This document shows, one piece after another, positions 33,538 through 40,965 of a stretch of DNA of 64,000 nt (its first letter is position 1; every line of letters begins with the position of its first letter). This DNA is from Amycolatopsis vastitatis (GTDB taxonomy: Bacteria > Actinomycetota > Actinomycetes > Mycobacteriales > Pseudonocardiaceae), in the NCBI RefSeq assembly GCF_002234595.1, contig NZ_NMUL01000034.1:1-64000 (forward strand), written 5' to 3'. Made by a program: the position numbers and the translations under genes. The notes below the pieces were generated by a model that was not told where the DNA came from, did not search any database, and saw only the letters and a list, made by a program, of their open reading frames with translations.

Positions 33538-34437
33538 ATGATCGACGATCTCCGCTTCTTCCGGGTGGTCGCCTCCAGCGAGACGCTGACGGCGGCCGCC
33601 CGGGAACTGCAGTGCTCGCTGCCGGTGGTCAGCAAGCGCCTCAGCGCACTGGAACGCCGGCTGGACGCGCGGTTGGTGCACCGCGGCACGCGCCGGCTCG
33701 TGCTCACCTCCGAGGGCGAGCTGTTCGCCGCGCGCCTGGAGACGATCCTCGACCAGGTCCGCGAGCTCGAGGACCTCGTCGCCCCTCGCTCCGGCGACCT
33801 GCGGGGGTCCATCGTGGTCCGGGCGACCCTCGGCCTCGGACGCGCTCACATCGCCCCGCTCCTGGGCGAGTTCGCCGCCCGCCACCCTCGGGTGAACATC
33901 GACCTTCACACGTCCGCGCTCCCCCTGCGCCCCGACCGGCGCGAGTTCGACCTGGCCGTCCACGTCGGACCGCCGCCGGACTCCACGCTGCGGATGCGCC
34001 GCCTGGCGCGGAACCGCCGGGTGCCGTGCGCAGCACCGTCCTATGTGGAGCGTCGAGGGATGCCGGAACGGATCGAGGACCTGGACCGCCACGACTGTCT
34101 CGTGCTCCGCGAGAACGAGGGCGACTTCGCCGTGTGGCGCTTCGGAGACGCCCGCGCCCCGCGTCAGGTCCGGGTGCGCGGCCGCCTGTCGAGCGACGAC
34201 GGCGACATCGTGACCGGCTGGGCGCTGCAAGGGCAGGGGGTGATCATGCGCTCGGAGTGGCAGATCCGCCCCCACCTGGAGAGCGGCGCCCTGGTGCGCG
34301 TCCTCCCCGACGTGCCGACGCCACCCGCCGACATCTACGCCCTGCGCCCCGGCGACGCCCACCTGCCCCGGCGGGTCGGCGAGCTGATCAAGCACCTGGC
34401 CGCCCGGCTGCCGGACCGCATCGCCGGTTCGGGGTAG
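33538..34437 (+). CDS. LysR-family regulator, DmlR-like
   Basis: A 299-residue LysR protein. The HTH is DLRFFRVVASSETLTAAARELQCSLPVVSKRLSALERRLDARLVHRGTRRLVLT, and the effector domain has GSIVVRATLGLGRAHIAPLL and FDLAVHVGPPPDSTL. The pattern matches the CrgA/DmlR subgroup. It diverges from the D-malate/tartrate dehydrogenase gene, which it probably activates. GAAAGGGAC upstream of the ATG is part of an inverted repeat. Confidence 0.92.
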   Translation: MIDDLRFFRVVASSETLTAAARELQCSLPVVSKRLSALERRLDARLVHRGTRRLVLTSEGELFAARLETILDQVRELEDLVAPRSGDLRGSIVVRATLGLGRAHIAPLLGEFAARHPRVNIDLHTSALPLRPDRREFDLAVHVGPPPDSTLRMRRLARNRRVPCAAPSYVERRGMPERIEDLDRHDCLVLRENEGDFAVWRFGDARAPRQVRVRGRLSSDDGDIVTGWALQGQGVIMRSEWQIRPHLESGALVRVLPDVPTPPADIYALRPGDAHLPRRVGELIKHLAARLPDRIAGSG

Positions 34438-34495
34438 GAGGTTCGCGTCCGACCGTCCACTGTGCTCGCCGCCGGCGCCGCGGTAGGTTCACCGG

Positions 34496-35134
34496 ATGGT
34501 GCGCGGAGCCGGCCGAGCCGAGGGAACGCTGCTGGCCGGCGTGGTGCTCGCGGCGCTGGTCGTGACCGGGGTGCAGGCCCGGTCGCCCGGCACCTGGTTC
34601 ATGGAGGTCGTCTGGGTGCTGATCGGCCTTCCCCTGGTGGTGGCGCTGCGCAAGAGGTTCCCGTTGACGCGCCTGCTGTGCTGGCTGCTGGTCCTCCACG
34701 CGCTGGTGCTGTGTTACGGCGGCCAGTACACCTACGCGGAGACGCCGCTCGGGGAATGGGTGCAGCACTGGCTGGGGACGAAGCGCAACGACTACGACCG
34801 GCTCGGCCACTTCGTCCAGGGCTTCGTCCCCGCCGTCGCGGTGCGTGAGGTGCTGCTGCGCCGGACGCCGCTGCGGCCGGGCGGCTGGGTCGCGTTCCTG
34901 ACGGTGAGTGTCTGCCTGGCGATCAGCGCGTGCTTCGAATTCGTGGAATGGTTCAGCGCGCTCGTCGCCGGTTCCGGCGCGGACGCTTTCCTCGCCACCC
35001 AGGGAGACGTCTGGGACACGCAGTGGGACATGTTCCTCTGCCTGTGCGGCGCGGTGGTTTCCGTGCTGGTCTGGCGCCGGGTCCACGACCGGCAACTGGG
35101 CGAATCCGTGCGGGACGCTCCCGCGGCCGAGTGA
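34496..35134 (+). CDS. DUF2238-like membrane protein
   Basis: A 212-residue integral membrane protein with about six helices (TLLAGVVLAALVVTGV, VVWVLIGLPLVVAL, LLCWLLVLHALVLCYGG, WVAFLTVSVCLAISACFEFVEW and MFLCLCGAVVSVLVW). Conserved polar motifs YGGQYTYAETPLG, NDYDRLGHFVQGFVP and GDVWDTQWDMF match the YjdF/DUF2238 family, whose function is unknown. It stands alone, between a LysR gene and a TetR gene. No signal for co-regulation is seen. Confidence 0.88.
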   Translation: MVRGAGRAEGTLLAGVVLAALVVTGVQARSPGTWFMEVVWVLIGLPLVVALRKRFPLTRLLCWLLVLHALVLCYGGQYTYAETPLGEWVQHWLGTKRNDYDRLGHFVQGFVPAVAVREVLLRRTPLRPGGWVAFLTVSVCLAISACFEFVEWFSALVAGSGADAFLATQGDVWDTQWDMFLCLCGAVVSVLVWRRVHDRQLGESVRDAPAAE

Positions 35135-35162
35135 GGAACGCCGCCGTCCGGCAGCGGCTACA

Positions 35163-35180
35163 CTATGACGGTCGTTATAG
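35163..35180. promoter_or_regulatory. TetR-type operator
   Basis: CTATGACGGTCGTTATAG is an 18-bp imperfect palindrome (7 of 9 positions pair) placed 15 bp before the TetR start. The form matches operators of LmrA/YxaF-like repressors. It is probably autoregulatory. Confidence 0.65.
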
Positions 35181-35195
35181 CCAGGAAGGACGCCG

Positions 35196-35765
35196 ATGCC
35201 CGAGCCGAAGCCGCCGTCGCGGCAGCAACTGGTCGCCGGCGCCGCCGACATGATCCGCCGCCGCGGGCTCAACGCCACCAGCATCCGCGAGGTCGCCAAG
35301 CACGCCGGGACCCCGCTCGGCTCCACCTACCACTACTTCCCCGGCGGCAAGCAGCAGCTGGCGACCGAGGCGGTCCGCTTCGCCGGCGACACGGTCACCC
35401 GGATGCTGGACAAGCGGCTGCGGGCCGGACCGGTCGACGGGCTGCGCGCCTTCCTCGCCCTCTGGCGCGACATCCTCACCTCCACCCACTTCCAGGCCGG
35501 CTGCCCCGTCCTCGCCGTGTCCATCGAAGAAGCCACGGACGGCGAAGCCCTCACCGCCGCGGCCGAGGCGTTCACCGGCTGGGAAACCCGGCTCGCCGGG
35601 GCCCTGCGCGAACACGGCGCCGCCGACGCCGACCAGCTCGCCACCCTCGTCGTCGCCGCGGCCGAAGGTGCCGTCGCCATGTGCCGCGCCGAGCGCAGCA
35701 CCCGGCCGCTCGACCGCGTCTCCGCCCAGCTCGAAAGCCTGCTCACCACGGCGGTCGGCGGCTGA
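35196..35765 (+). CDS. TetR/AcrR-family regulator, LmrA/YxaF-like
   Basis: A 189-residue repressor. The HTH is AADMIRRRGLNATSIREVAKHAGTPLGSTYHYFPGGKQQL; the C-terminal domain GCPVLAVSIEEATDGEALTAAAEAFTGWETRLAGAL is typical of the LmrA/YxaF subgroup. AGGA lies upstream of the ATG. It converges with the SDR gene across 3 bp, so its targets, other than itself, may include the SDR-hydrolase operon read from the other side. Confidence 0.92.
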   Translation: MPEPKPPSRQQLVAGAADMIRRRGLNATSIREVAKHAGTPLGSTYHYFPGGKQQLATEAVRFAGDTVTRMLDKRLRAGPVDGLRAFLALWRDILTSTHFQAGCPVLAVSIEEATDGEALTAAAEAFTGWETRLAGALREHGAADADQLATLVVAAAEGAVAMCRAERSTRPLDRVSAQLESLLTTAVGG

Positions 35766-35768
35766 CGC

Positions 35769-36563
35769 TCAATGCGTTTCGGTGGCGTAGCCGCCGTCGA
35801 TGGCGAAGGTGGCGCCGGTGATGTTCCCCGCCACCCGCTCGCTGGACAGGAAGGCCGCGAGGTTCGCCACTTCCGCGGGCCGGGTGAAGCGTCCGGTGAC
35901 GGCGTGGGTGGCGGCCTCCTCGGCGACGGCCCCCGGATTCGCTCCCGTGGTGGCGGCGACCGACTCGGCGACGCCACCGGTGCCGAGCCACAGGTCCGTC
36001 GCGACCGGGCCCGGGTTGATCGCGTTGACGCGGACGCCGTGCGGGCCGAACTCCTTCGACACCGACTTCGTGAAGTTGACCAGTGCCGCCTTCGCCGCGC
36101 TGTAGTCGATGACGCCGGGGTCGGGCAGGATCGCGTTGACCGAGGCGATCGTGACGATGCTGCCCCGCCCGGCGGTCACCATCGTCGGCAGCACGGCGCG
36201 GGTGGCCCGGACCGCGCTCAGCAGGTTCAAGGTCAGCGACCGCGTCCAGTCGTCGTCGGTGACCAGCAGGAAGCCGTTCGGCCGCGGGCTGACGGCGCCG
36301 ACGTTGTTGACCAGGATGTCGATGCGCCCCAGCTCGGTCAGGGCCAGCTCCGCGAGCCGGCCGGGGCCGTCGGCGGTGCCGAGGTCGACGGCGAGCGCGT
36401 GGACCTTCCCCGCCCGGGCGAGCGCTTCGAGGTCCGGCCCCGGGACGCGCGCGCCGGCCACGACGTGGGCGCCCTCCACGACGAGCGCTTGGGTGACGGC
36501 CAGCCCGATGCCCCGGCTGGCCCCGGTGACGACGGCGACCGCGCCGTCCAGACCGAGATCCAC
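35769..36563 (-). CDS. SDR-family oxidoreductase
   Basis: A 264-residue classical short-chain dehydrogenase. The cofactor motif is VVTGASRGIG, the structural motif is ILVNNVGAVS, and the catalytic residues are Ser in IVTIASVNA with YSAAK. The C-terminus AIDGGYATETH is standard. The gene starts 4 bp after the stop of the alpha/beta-hydrolase gene, forming a two-gene operon that diverges from a LysR gene. The substrate is unknown. Confidence 0.93.
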   Translation of the reverse strand: MDLGLDGAVAVVTGASRGIGLAVTQALVVEGAHVVAGARVPGPDLEALARAGKVHALAVDLGTADGPGRLAELALTELGRIDILVNNVGAVSPRPNGFLLVTDDDWTRSLTLNLLSAVRATRAVLPTMVTAGRGSIVTIASVNAILPDPGVIDYSAAKAALVNFTKSVSKEFGPHGVRVNAINPGPVATDLWLGTGGVAESVAATTGANPGAVAEEAATHAVTGRFTRPAEVANLAAFLSSERVAGNITGATFAIDGGYATETH

Positions 36564-36567
36564 GGGC

Positions 36568-37368
36568 CTAGATCCCCTGCTCGCGCAGCCAGCCGAGCAC
36601 GGCGTCGGCGACCTCGCGCCAGCCGCTGTCGATGGTGAGCGAGTGACCGCGGCCCTCGAACTGCTTCAGCTCGGTGACCGCGGCGGAATCCCGGTACTGC
36701 TTGAACGTCGAGCGGGTGACCACGTCCGGGACCGTGTGGTCCGCCGTCCCGGAGATCAGCAGGAGCGGGCCACGGTCTTCGCGGTCGGTGTCGACCTTGG
36801 CCTGGGAGTGCAGCACGAAGTTCGCGGCCGCGGCCTGGAACAGCGGCCGGGCGGGTGACGGGATCGTCCAGCGCCGGTAGAGGTCCGCCGACTCCTCGTC
36901 GGTCAGGGTGTTGCCGAAGCCGAAGCGGAACTCCTTCTCACTCAGCGACACGGCCCGGTGGAGGTTCGCCGGGTTGCCCAGCGCCGGCAGGCCCGCGCGC
37001 AGCTGCGCCAGCGGCAGCGGCAGGACGCCCTTGATCTGCGCGGGGTCGATGGCGACACCCGCCAGGCCGATGCCCTGGCCCAGCAGCTTTTCGGTGATCA
37101 GGCCGCCGAAGGAGTGCCCGATGATCACCGGGGGCCGTTCGAGGCTGTCGATGATCGACGCGAAGTGGCCGGTGGCGTCGTCGATGCCGATGTCCGCGAC
37201 GGCCTGCGGGTTCTCGCGGGCCAGCTCGACGGTTTCGGGCTCGTGCGGCCAGCCGGGTGCGATGGGCGCGTACCCGGCCGCCCGGAAGTGGTCGATCCAG
37301 GGGTTCCACGAGGTGGCGTGCAGCCACAGACCGTGGATGAACACAACAGGGGTGCCCGGCTCGGCCAT
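36568..37368 (-). CDS. Alpha/beta-hydrolase
   Basis: A 266-residue hydrolase. VVFIHGLWLHATSWNPWIDHF is the oxyanion region, VIIGHSFGGLITEKLL carries the nucleophile Ser, LLISGTADHTVP the Asp, and FEGRGHSLTID the His, so the triad is complete. It has no signal peptide. It is the first gene of a two-gene operon with the SDR and diverges from the LysR gene at 37498, its probable regulator. The pattern is common among chloroperoxidase- and haloalkane-dehalogenase-like hydrolases, but the substrate is unknown. Confidence 0.92.
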   Translation of the reverse strand: MAEPGTPVVFIHGLWLHATSWNPWIDHFRAAGYAPIAPGWPHEPETVELARENPQAVADIGIDDATGHFASIIDSLERPPVIIGHSFGGLITEKLLGQGIGLAGVAIDPAQIKGVLPLPLAQLRAGLPALGNPANLHRAVSLSEKEFRFGFGNTLTDEESADLYRRWTIPSPARPLFQAAAANFVLHSQAKVDTDREDRGPLLLISGTADHTVPDVVTRSTFKQYRDSAAVTELKQFEGRGHSLTIDSGWREVADAVLGWLREQGI

Positions 37369-37497
37369 CGGTTCCTCCAGTTTTCGTGCGGACTTCCCGA
37401 AGCCAACACGATCGCCGCGGCGGCGTCCAAGACCTGTTGCGCGCGAATCGATAGCCGTGGTGACATCGTCCGGACACTCCTTTCACGGAAGGCCCGC

Positions 37498-38466
37498 ATG
37501 GACCTCGACCTCAGGTTGGTGCGGTACTTCGTCACCGTCGCCGACGAACTGCACTTCGGGCGGGCCGCCGCCAAGCTCTTCATCAGCCAGCCGGCGCTGT
37601 CCAAGCAGATCCGCAAGCTCGAAACCGACGTCGACGGACCGCTGTTCGTGCGCGACAGCCGCCACGTCGCGCTGACTCCGCGCGGCGAGCGGTTCCTGCA
37701 CCTCGCCCGGCAGCTGCTGGCCACTGCGGACCAGATGCTGCGCGAGCCCGCGCCGCACCACCTCCGGATCGCCCACATCTTCGAGCTGGACACCAGCCGC
37801 GTCGTCGCCGACGCGTTCCTCGCCGCCCATCCCGGCGTCCAGCTCGTCCAGAGCCAGATGGACAGCGCCCGCCAGCTCACCGCGCTGCTCGAAGACCACC
37901 TCGACGTCGCGATCATCCGCGTCACCGCCGCGATGAAAGCCGCCCACCCGGCCGGCTGGCGGCACACGCTGCTGCGGCTCGAGCCGTTCTGGCTGGTCGG
38001 ACGGCCCGGCGACCCGCGCCGCGCGGCCGTCTCGGTGCACGAACGACCACTCGAGGTCTTCGCGGACGCCCCCGGCACCGCGCTCTACAACGTGCACGGC
38101 CGGTACGTGAGGTCCCTGGAACAGCACACCGGCCTCGCCCTGCGCTGGCTGGGCAACCCCGGCACCTTCGACACCTGCCACGCCGCGGTCAGCCGGGCGA
38201 ACGACAGCGCGTACCTGCTCGAGTTCGACAGCTACGCCCGCCGGTACGCCGACCGCGGCGTCCCGGTCCACCGGCCCCAGGAGCTGCAGCCGGTCTACCC
38301 GTGGTCACTGGCCTGGCGGGACGGGGAACCACCGGAAGCCGTCGAGGCCTTCCTCGCGATCGCCCGGGAAACCGCGGCCCGCCACCGCTGGGAGCACCCC
38401 GAACGCGCGGACGCCGCGCCGCTGTGGGCCCCGCCCGAAGACCTCGCGATGGCCGCCGGCCAATAA
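37498..38466 (+). CDS. LysR-family transcriptional regulator
   Basis: A 322-residue regulator. The HTH is RLVRYFVTVADELHFGRAAAKLFISQPALSKQIRKLE. The effector domain is longer at the C-terminus than usual (ending HRWEHPERADAAPLWAPPEDLAMAAGQ). The ATG at 37498 has ACGGAAGG upstream; open sequence further upstream has no coding character. It diverges from the hydrolase-SDR operon across 129 bp and probably controls it. Confidence 0.93.
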   Translation: MDLDLRLVRYFVTVADELHFGRAAAKLFISQPALSKQIRKLETDVDGPLFVRDSRHVALTPRGERFLHLARQLLATADQMLREPAPHHLRIAHIFELDTSRVVADAFLAAHPGVQLVQSQMDSARQLTALLEDHLDVAIIRVTAAMKAAHPAGWRHTLLRLEPFWLVGRPGDPRRAAVSVHERPLEVFADAPGTALYNVHGRYVRSLEQHTGLALRWLGNPGTFDTCHAAVSRANDSAYLLEFDSYARRYADRGVPVHRPQELQPVYPWSLAWRDGEPPEAVEAFLAIARETAARHRWEHPERADAAPLWAPPEDLAMAAGQ

Positions 38467-38606
38467 AGAATCCGTTTCCGATCAGCGGAGAACGGGTTCG
38501 CGCGCATCGCCCACCCGGTCGCCAAATGAAGGCCATTCGGGTGGCGCCCGTAACTTCTCCGCGCGGTCGAACGACCCTGAAGAAAAGCGCTTCCGGTGGA
38601 GGCAGC

Positions 38607-39260
38607 ATGAAGGAATCAACCCTCGCGGCCTACCGCGAAGATCCTCGCCTTTTCGTGCTGGCATGGGGTGCCGCGGCCACGTCGATCGCCGCGCTGCTGC
38701 TGCACCTCCTCGGTGTCATCCGGATGCCTTACACACTTTCGTTCGTGACGTTGCCGGGCATGACATTCCTCGTTTGCCTGCTGGTTTTGGCGGGAAAGGC
38801 CGACCGGCCGATCATCACCGGACGCCTGCGGTCCGGGCTCGCCGCCGGCCTCCTCGGTTTGCTGGCCTACAACGGAACCCGCTGGGTCCTCGGGGCGGTG
38901 CTGGGCCTGGGTTCGGGACCGTTCTATTCCATTTCCATCTTCGGCAGCCTCATCACGGGAAAACCCCTCGGTTCGCCCGTCGGGGACATCGCCGGCTGGG
39001 CTTACCACCTCAGCAACGGCGTCACGTTCGCGATCATGTACACGCTGGTCGCCGGCCCCGCCCGCTGGTGGTTCGGCCTGCTCTGGGGTGCGGCGCTGGA
39101 AGTGGCCATGCTGCTGATCTACCCGTCGAGCAGCATCCTGCGGCCCCCGGCCCTGGCACCCTTCGTCGTGGTGAGCCTGACGAGCCACGCGGTGTTCGGA
39201 ACGGTGATCGGGCTGGTCTCCCGGGTCCGCTCCCCCACCCGGCCCGGGGTCCGGTCATGA
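38607..39260 (+). CDS. Multi-pass membrane protein, function unknown
   Basis: A 217-residue integral membrane protein with about six helices (LFVLAWGAAATSIAALLLHLL, FVTLPGMTFLVCLLVLAG, AAGLLGLLAYNGTRWVLGAVLG, TFAIMYTLVAGPARWWF and the C-terminal FVVVSLTSHAVFGTVIGLV). The motif WAYHLSNGVTFAIMY recalls DUF6789-like proteins, tentatively. GGTGGAGG precedes the ATG. Its stop overlaps the next start (ATGA); four genes from here to 40897 form one overlapping operon. Confidence 0.8.
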   Translation: MKESTLAAYREDPRLFVLAWGAAATSIAALLLHLLGVIRMPYTLSFVTLPGMTFLVCLLVLAGKADRPIITGRLRSGLAAGLLGLLAYNGTRWVLGAVLGLGSGPFYSISIFGSLITGKPLGSPVGDIAGWAYHLSNGVTFAIMYTLVAGPARWWFGLLWGAALEVAMLLIYPSSSILRPPALAPFVVVSLTSHAVFGTVIGLVSRVRSPTRPGVRS

Positions 39261-39853
39261 GCGGGCGCCGGGGAATCCTCGTGTTCACCGGGTACGTCGT
39301 GCTGCTGGCCTGGCTGGACTGGATCATCCACCGCAGCGTCGTGTTCGTCATCGTCGTCGGCGGAGGCCTGATCGCCGCCGCGGTTCTGCGCTTCCGCATT
39401 GCCGAACGGCTCCGCCCCCAGCTCGAACGGCTCGAAGAAATTCCGGTGCCCGTCCGGCGGCTGCTGATTTCCCTGGCCCCGCTGATCTATTTCCTGTTCC
39501 GCGGTCAGGGGACGTCCGGGGCGGGGTTCGCGGTCACCGCCGCCGGTGCCCTGGTCGCTTCGGCCGTCGTCTTCCTCGGCCCGAAGATCGACCCGCCCCT
39601 CGGCGCGTTCTACGCCGCGCGCGACCGGTTGCTCGCCCGCTGGGTCCGGGTGCTCCTGGCACCGGTCTTCGGCATCCTGGTCGCCTTCCTCGTCGTCCAC
39701 GGTTCCCTGACCGACCTGCCGGCCCTCTTCGGCGGCACGACGGAGTCGCCCCAGTCACCGGTGGACGAATCCGGACGGTTCTTCCTCGCGACGCTGCTCG
39801 CCGGAACGGGCACCGTCCTGCTGCTCCGGGAAGGAGGCGAGAAAACCCGATGA
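39257..39853 (+). CDS. Multi-pass membrane protein, function unknown
   Basis: A 198-residue protein with five or six hydrophobic segments (ILVFTGYVVLLAWLDWII, VFVIVVGGGLIAAAVL, LISLAPLIYFLF, AVTAAGALVASAVVFLG, LLAPVFGILVAFLVV and FFLATLLAGTGTVLLL). An amphipathic charged stretch RIAERLRPQLERLEEIPVPVRR links the second and third. It overlaps its upstream and downstream neighbours by 4 bp each. No family is recognised. Confidence 0.78.
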   Translation: MSGRRGILVFTGYVVLLAWLDWIIHRSVVFVIVVGGGLIAAAVLRFRIAERLRPQLERLEEIPVPVRRLLISLAPLIYFLFRGQGTSGAGFAVTAAGALVASAVVFLGPKIDPPLGAFYAARDRLLARWVRVLLAPVFGILVAFLVVHGSLTDLPALFGGTTESPQSPVDESGRFFLATLLAGTGTVLLLREGGEKTR

Positions 39854-40287
39854 GAACCCGGATCGCCCTGCTGACCGCCGTCACCGCGTTCCTCACGCTG
39901 TTCCTGCTGACACCCCCGGCGGCGGCCGACAACTGCGACATCTTCATCAGCCCCCAGGACTGCCAGAACACCGGGTGGACGATCGGCGTGATCGCCACGA
40001 TCGCCGGCGGGGTCGCCGTCGCGGCGGCCGCCACCACCGTGAGCACCAGAGGGGAAACGGAAAAGCAGGAGCCACGCCCAGAGCCGCCGGGTGTGCCGCT
40101 CCCGAGACGACGGGAACGGGACGGCTCGTCACCGGACGGCGAGGTGGACGTGCGGCCGATCTTCGACCCGCCGCGGATCGAAGCCGGCCCCTCCGGGCCG
40201 GAAGCCCGCCACCACTCGGTGGCCCTGGAAATGCACTGGGACCGCGGCCGGCAGACCGCGCGGGAGGTACCCCATGACCACCCCTGA
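39850..40287 (+). CDS. Small exported or membrane-anchored protein
   Basis: A 145-residue protein. The N-terminal signal-like segment MRTRIALLTAVTAFLTLFLLTPPAAA is followed by DNCDIFISPQDCQNTGW and a second hydrophobic helix IGVIATIAGGVAVAAAATTV. A Pro/Arg/Glu-rich hydrophilic tail of about 80 residues completes it. The two Cys after the signal suggest a disulfide. Its ATG overlaps the previous stop, and the next gene begins 14 bp before its end. No family is recognised. Confidence 0.75.
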   Translation: MRTRIALLTAVTAFLTLFLLTPPAAADNCDIFISPQDCQNTGWTIGVIATIAGGVAVAAAATTVSTRGETEKQEPRPEPPGVPLPRRRERDGSSPDGEVDVRPIFDPPRIEAGPSGPEARHHSVALEMHWDRGRQTAREVPHDHP

Positions 40288-40897
40288 GCTCACGGACCGG
40301 ACGACGGTGCGCTCGATGGCGTTGGGCGACGGCGGCACCGAAGGGCACGTCGCCGAGATGCTGACGCGGATCCCGCGGGGCGGGATCGCCGAGGCGAAAC
40401 TGTCCGGACGGCGCACGCTGCCGCAGCCGGCCTTCCGGCTGCTCAACAGCAGAATCCTGGAAACGGCGCTGGGTTTCCTCGACGAGAGCCTGTCCGAGCC
40501 GCTGCTCGCCGGGCTCGGCAAGTACCAGGCGCTGACGAAAGCCGCGCAGGACACGCTTTCCCAGCCGCGGAAGCCCGAAGTCATGGTCACCCTGATCGAC
40601 CCGTACGAGATCAAGTCGCTCCAGCAGCCCTCCGTGGGCCTGGTGGTCGACGACACCGAGATCGCCCGCGTCACCTTCGAAATCAGCCTGGTCTTCGGCA
40701 TGTTCGAGACCGCCGTCGCGGTGCGGCGGGGCGCCATCGAATCGGTCGTGGCCGGCGCGTGCTCGCTCGCCGTCACCCTGTCGCTGGTCGGCTGGCACGA
40801 GCCCCTGCTGAAGCGGCAAGGGCAGTTCCGGGTCCGGCTGCGCGTCGACCCGCCCGTGCCGATCCCGGTGCCGGGACGGCCACCGCGTGGCCCGTAG
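40274..40897 (+). CDS. Unknown protein ending the four-gene membrane operon
   Basis: A 207-residue protein. It has a soluble N-terminal half rich in Leu and Arg (GTEGHVAEMLTRIPRGGIAEAKLSGRRTLPQPAFRLLNSRILETALGF, then LIDPYEIKSLQQPSVGLVV), a hydrophobic segment ESVVAGACSLAVTLSLVGW, and a basic, Pro-rich C-terminus. GGGAGG lies 4 nt before the ATG at 40274. A strong terminator begins at its stop codon, confirming it as the last gene. No family is recognised. Confidence 0.78.
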   Translation: MTTPELTDRTTVRSMALGDGGTEGHVAEMLTRIPRGGIAEAKLSGRRTLPQPAFRLLNSRILETALGFLDESLSEPLLAGLGKYQALTKAAQDTLSQPRKPEVMVTLIDPYEIKSLQQPSVGLVVDDTEIARVTFEISLVFGMFETAVAVRRGAIESVVAGACSLAVTLSLVGWHEPLLKRQGQFRVRLRVDPPVPIPVPGRPPRGP

Positions 40898-40927
40898 GCG
40901 CCGGACGCCTCGAGGGCGTCCGGCGCC
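40897..40927. terminator. Strong hairpin terminator between convergent genes
   Basis: A perfect 13-bp stem (GGCGCCGGACGCC at 40897-40909, GGCGTCCGGCGCC at 40915-40927) with a 5-nt loop TCGAG, starting at the last base of the 40274-40897 gene. It lies before the convergent protease-fold gene and could serve both directions. Confidence 0.85.
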
Positions 40928-40965
40928 GGACAGGGTGCTACGGACGGACCGTCATGCCGGTTCGC

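Noticed and set aside
38505-38545. Imperfect hairpin (CACCCG / CGGGTG) upstream of the 38607 gene, possible riboswitch or terminator
   Set aside because: The stem is short and bulged with a 20-nt loop, and matches no riboswitch core I know.
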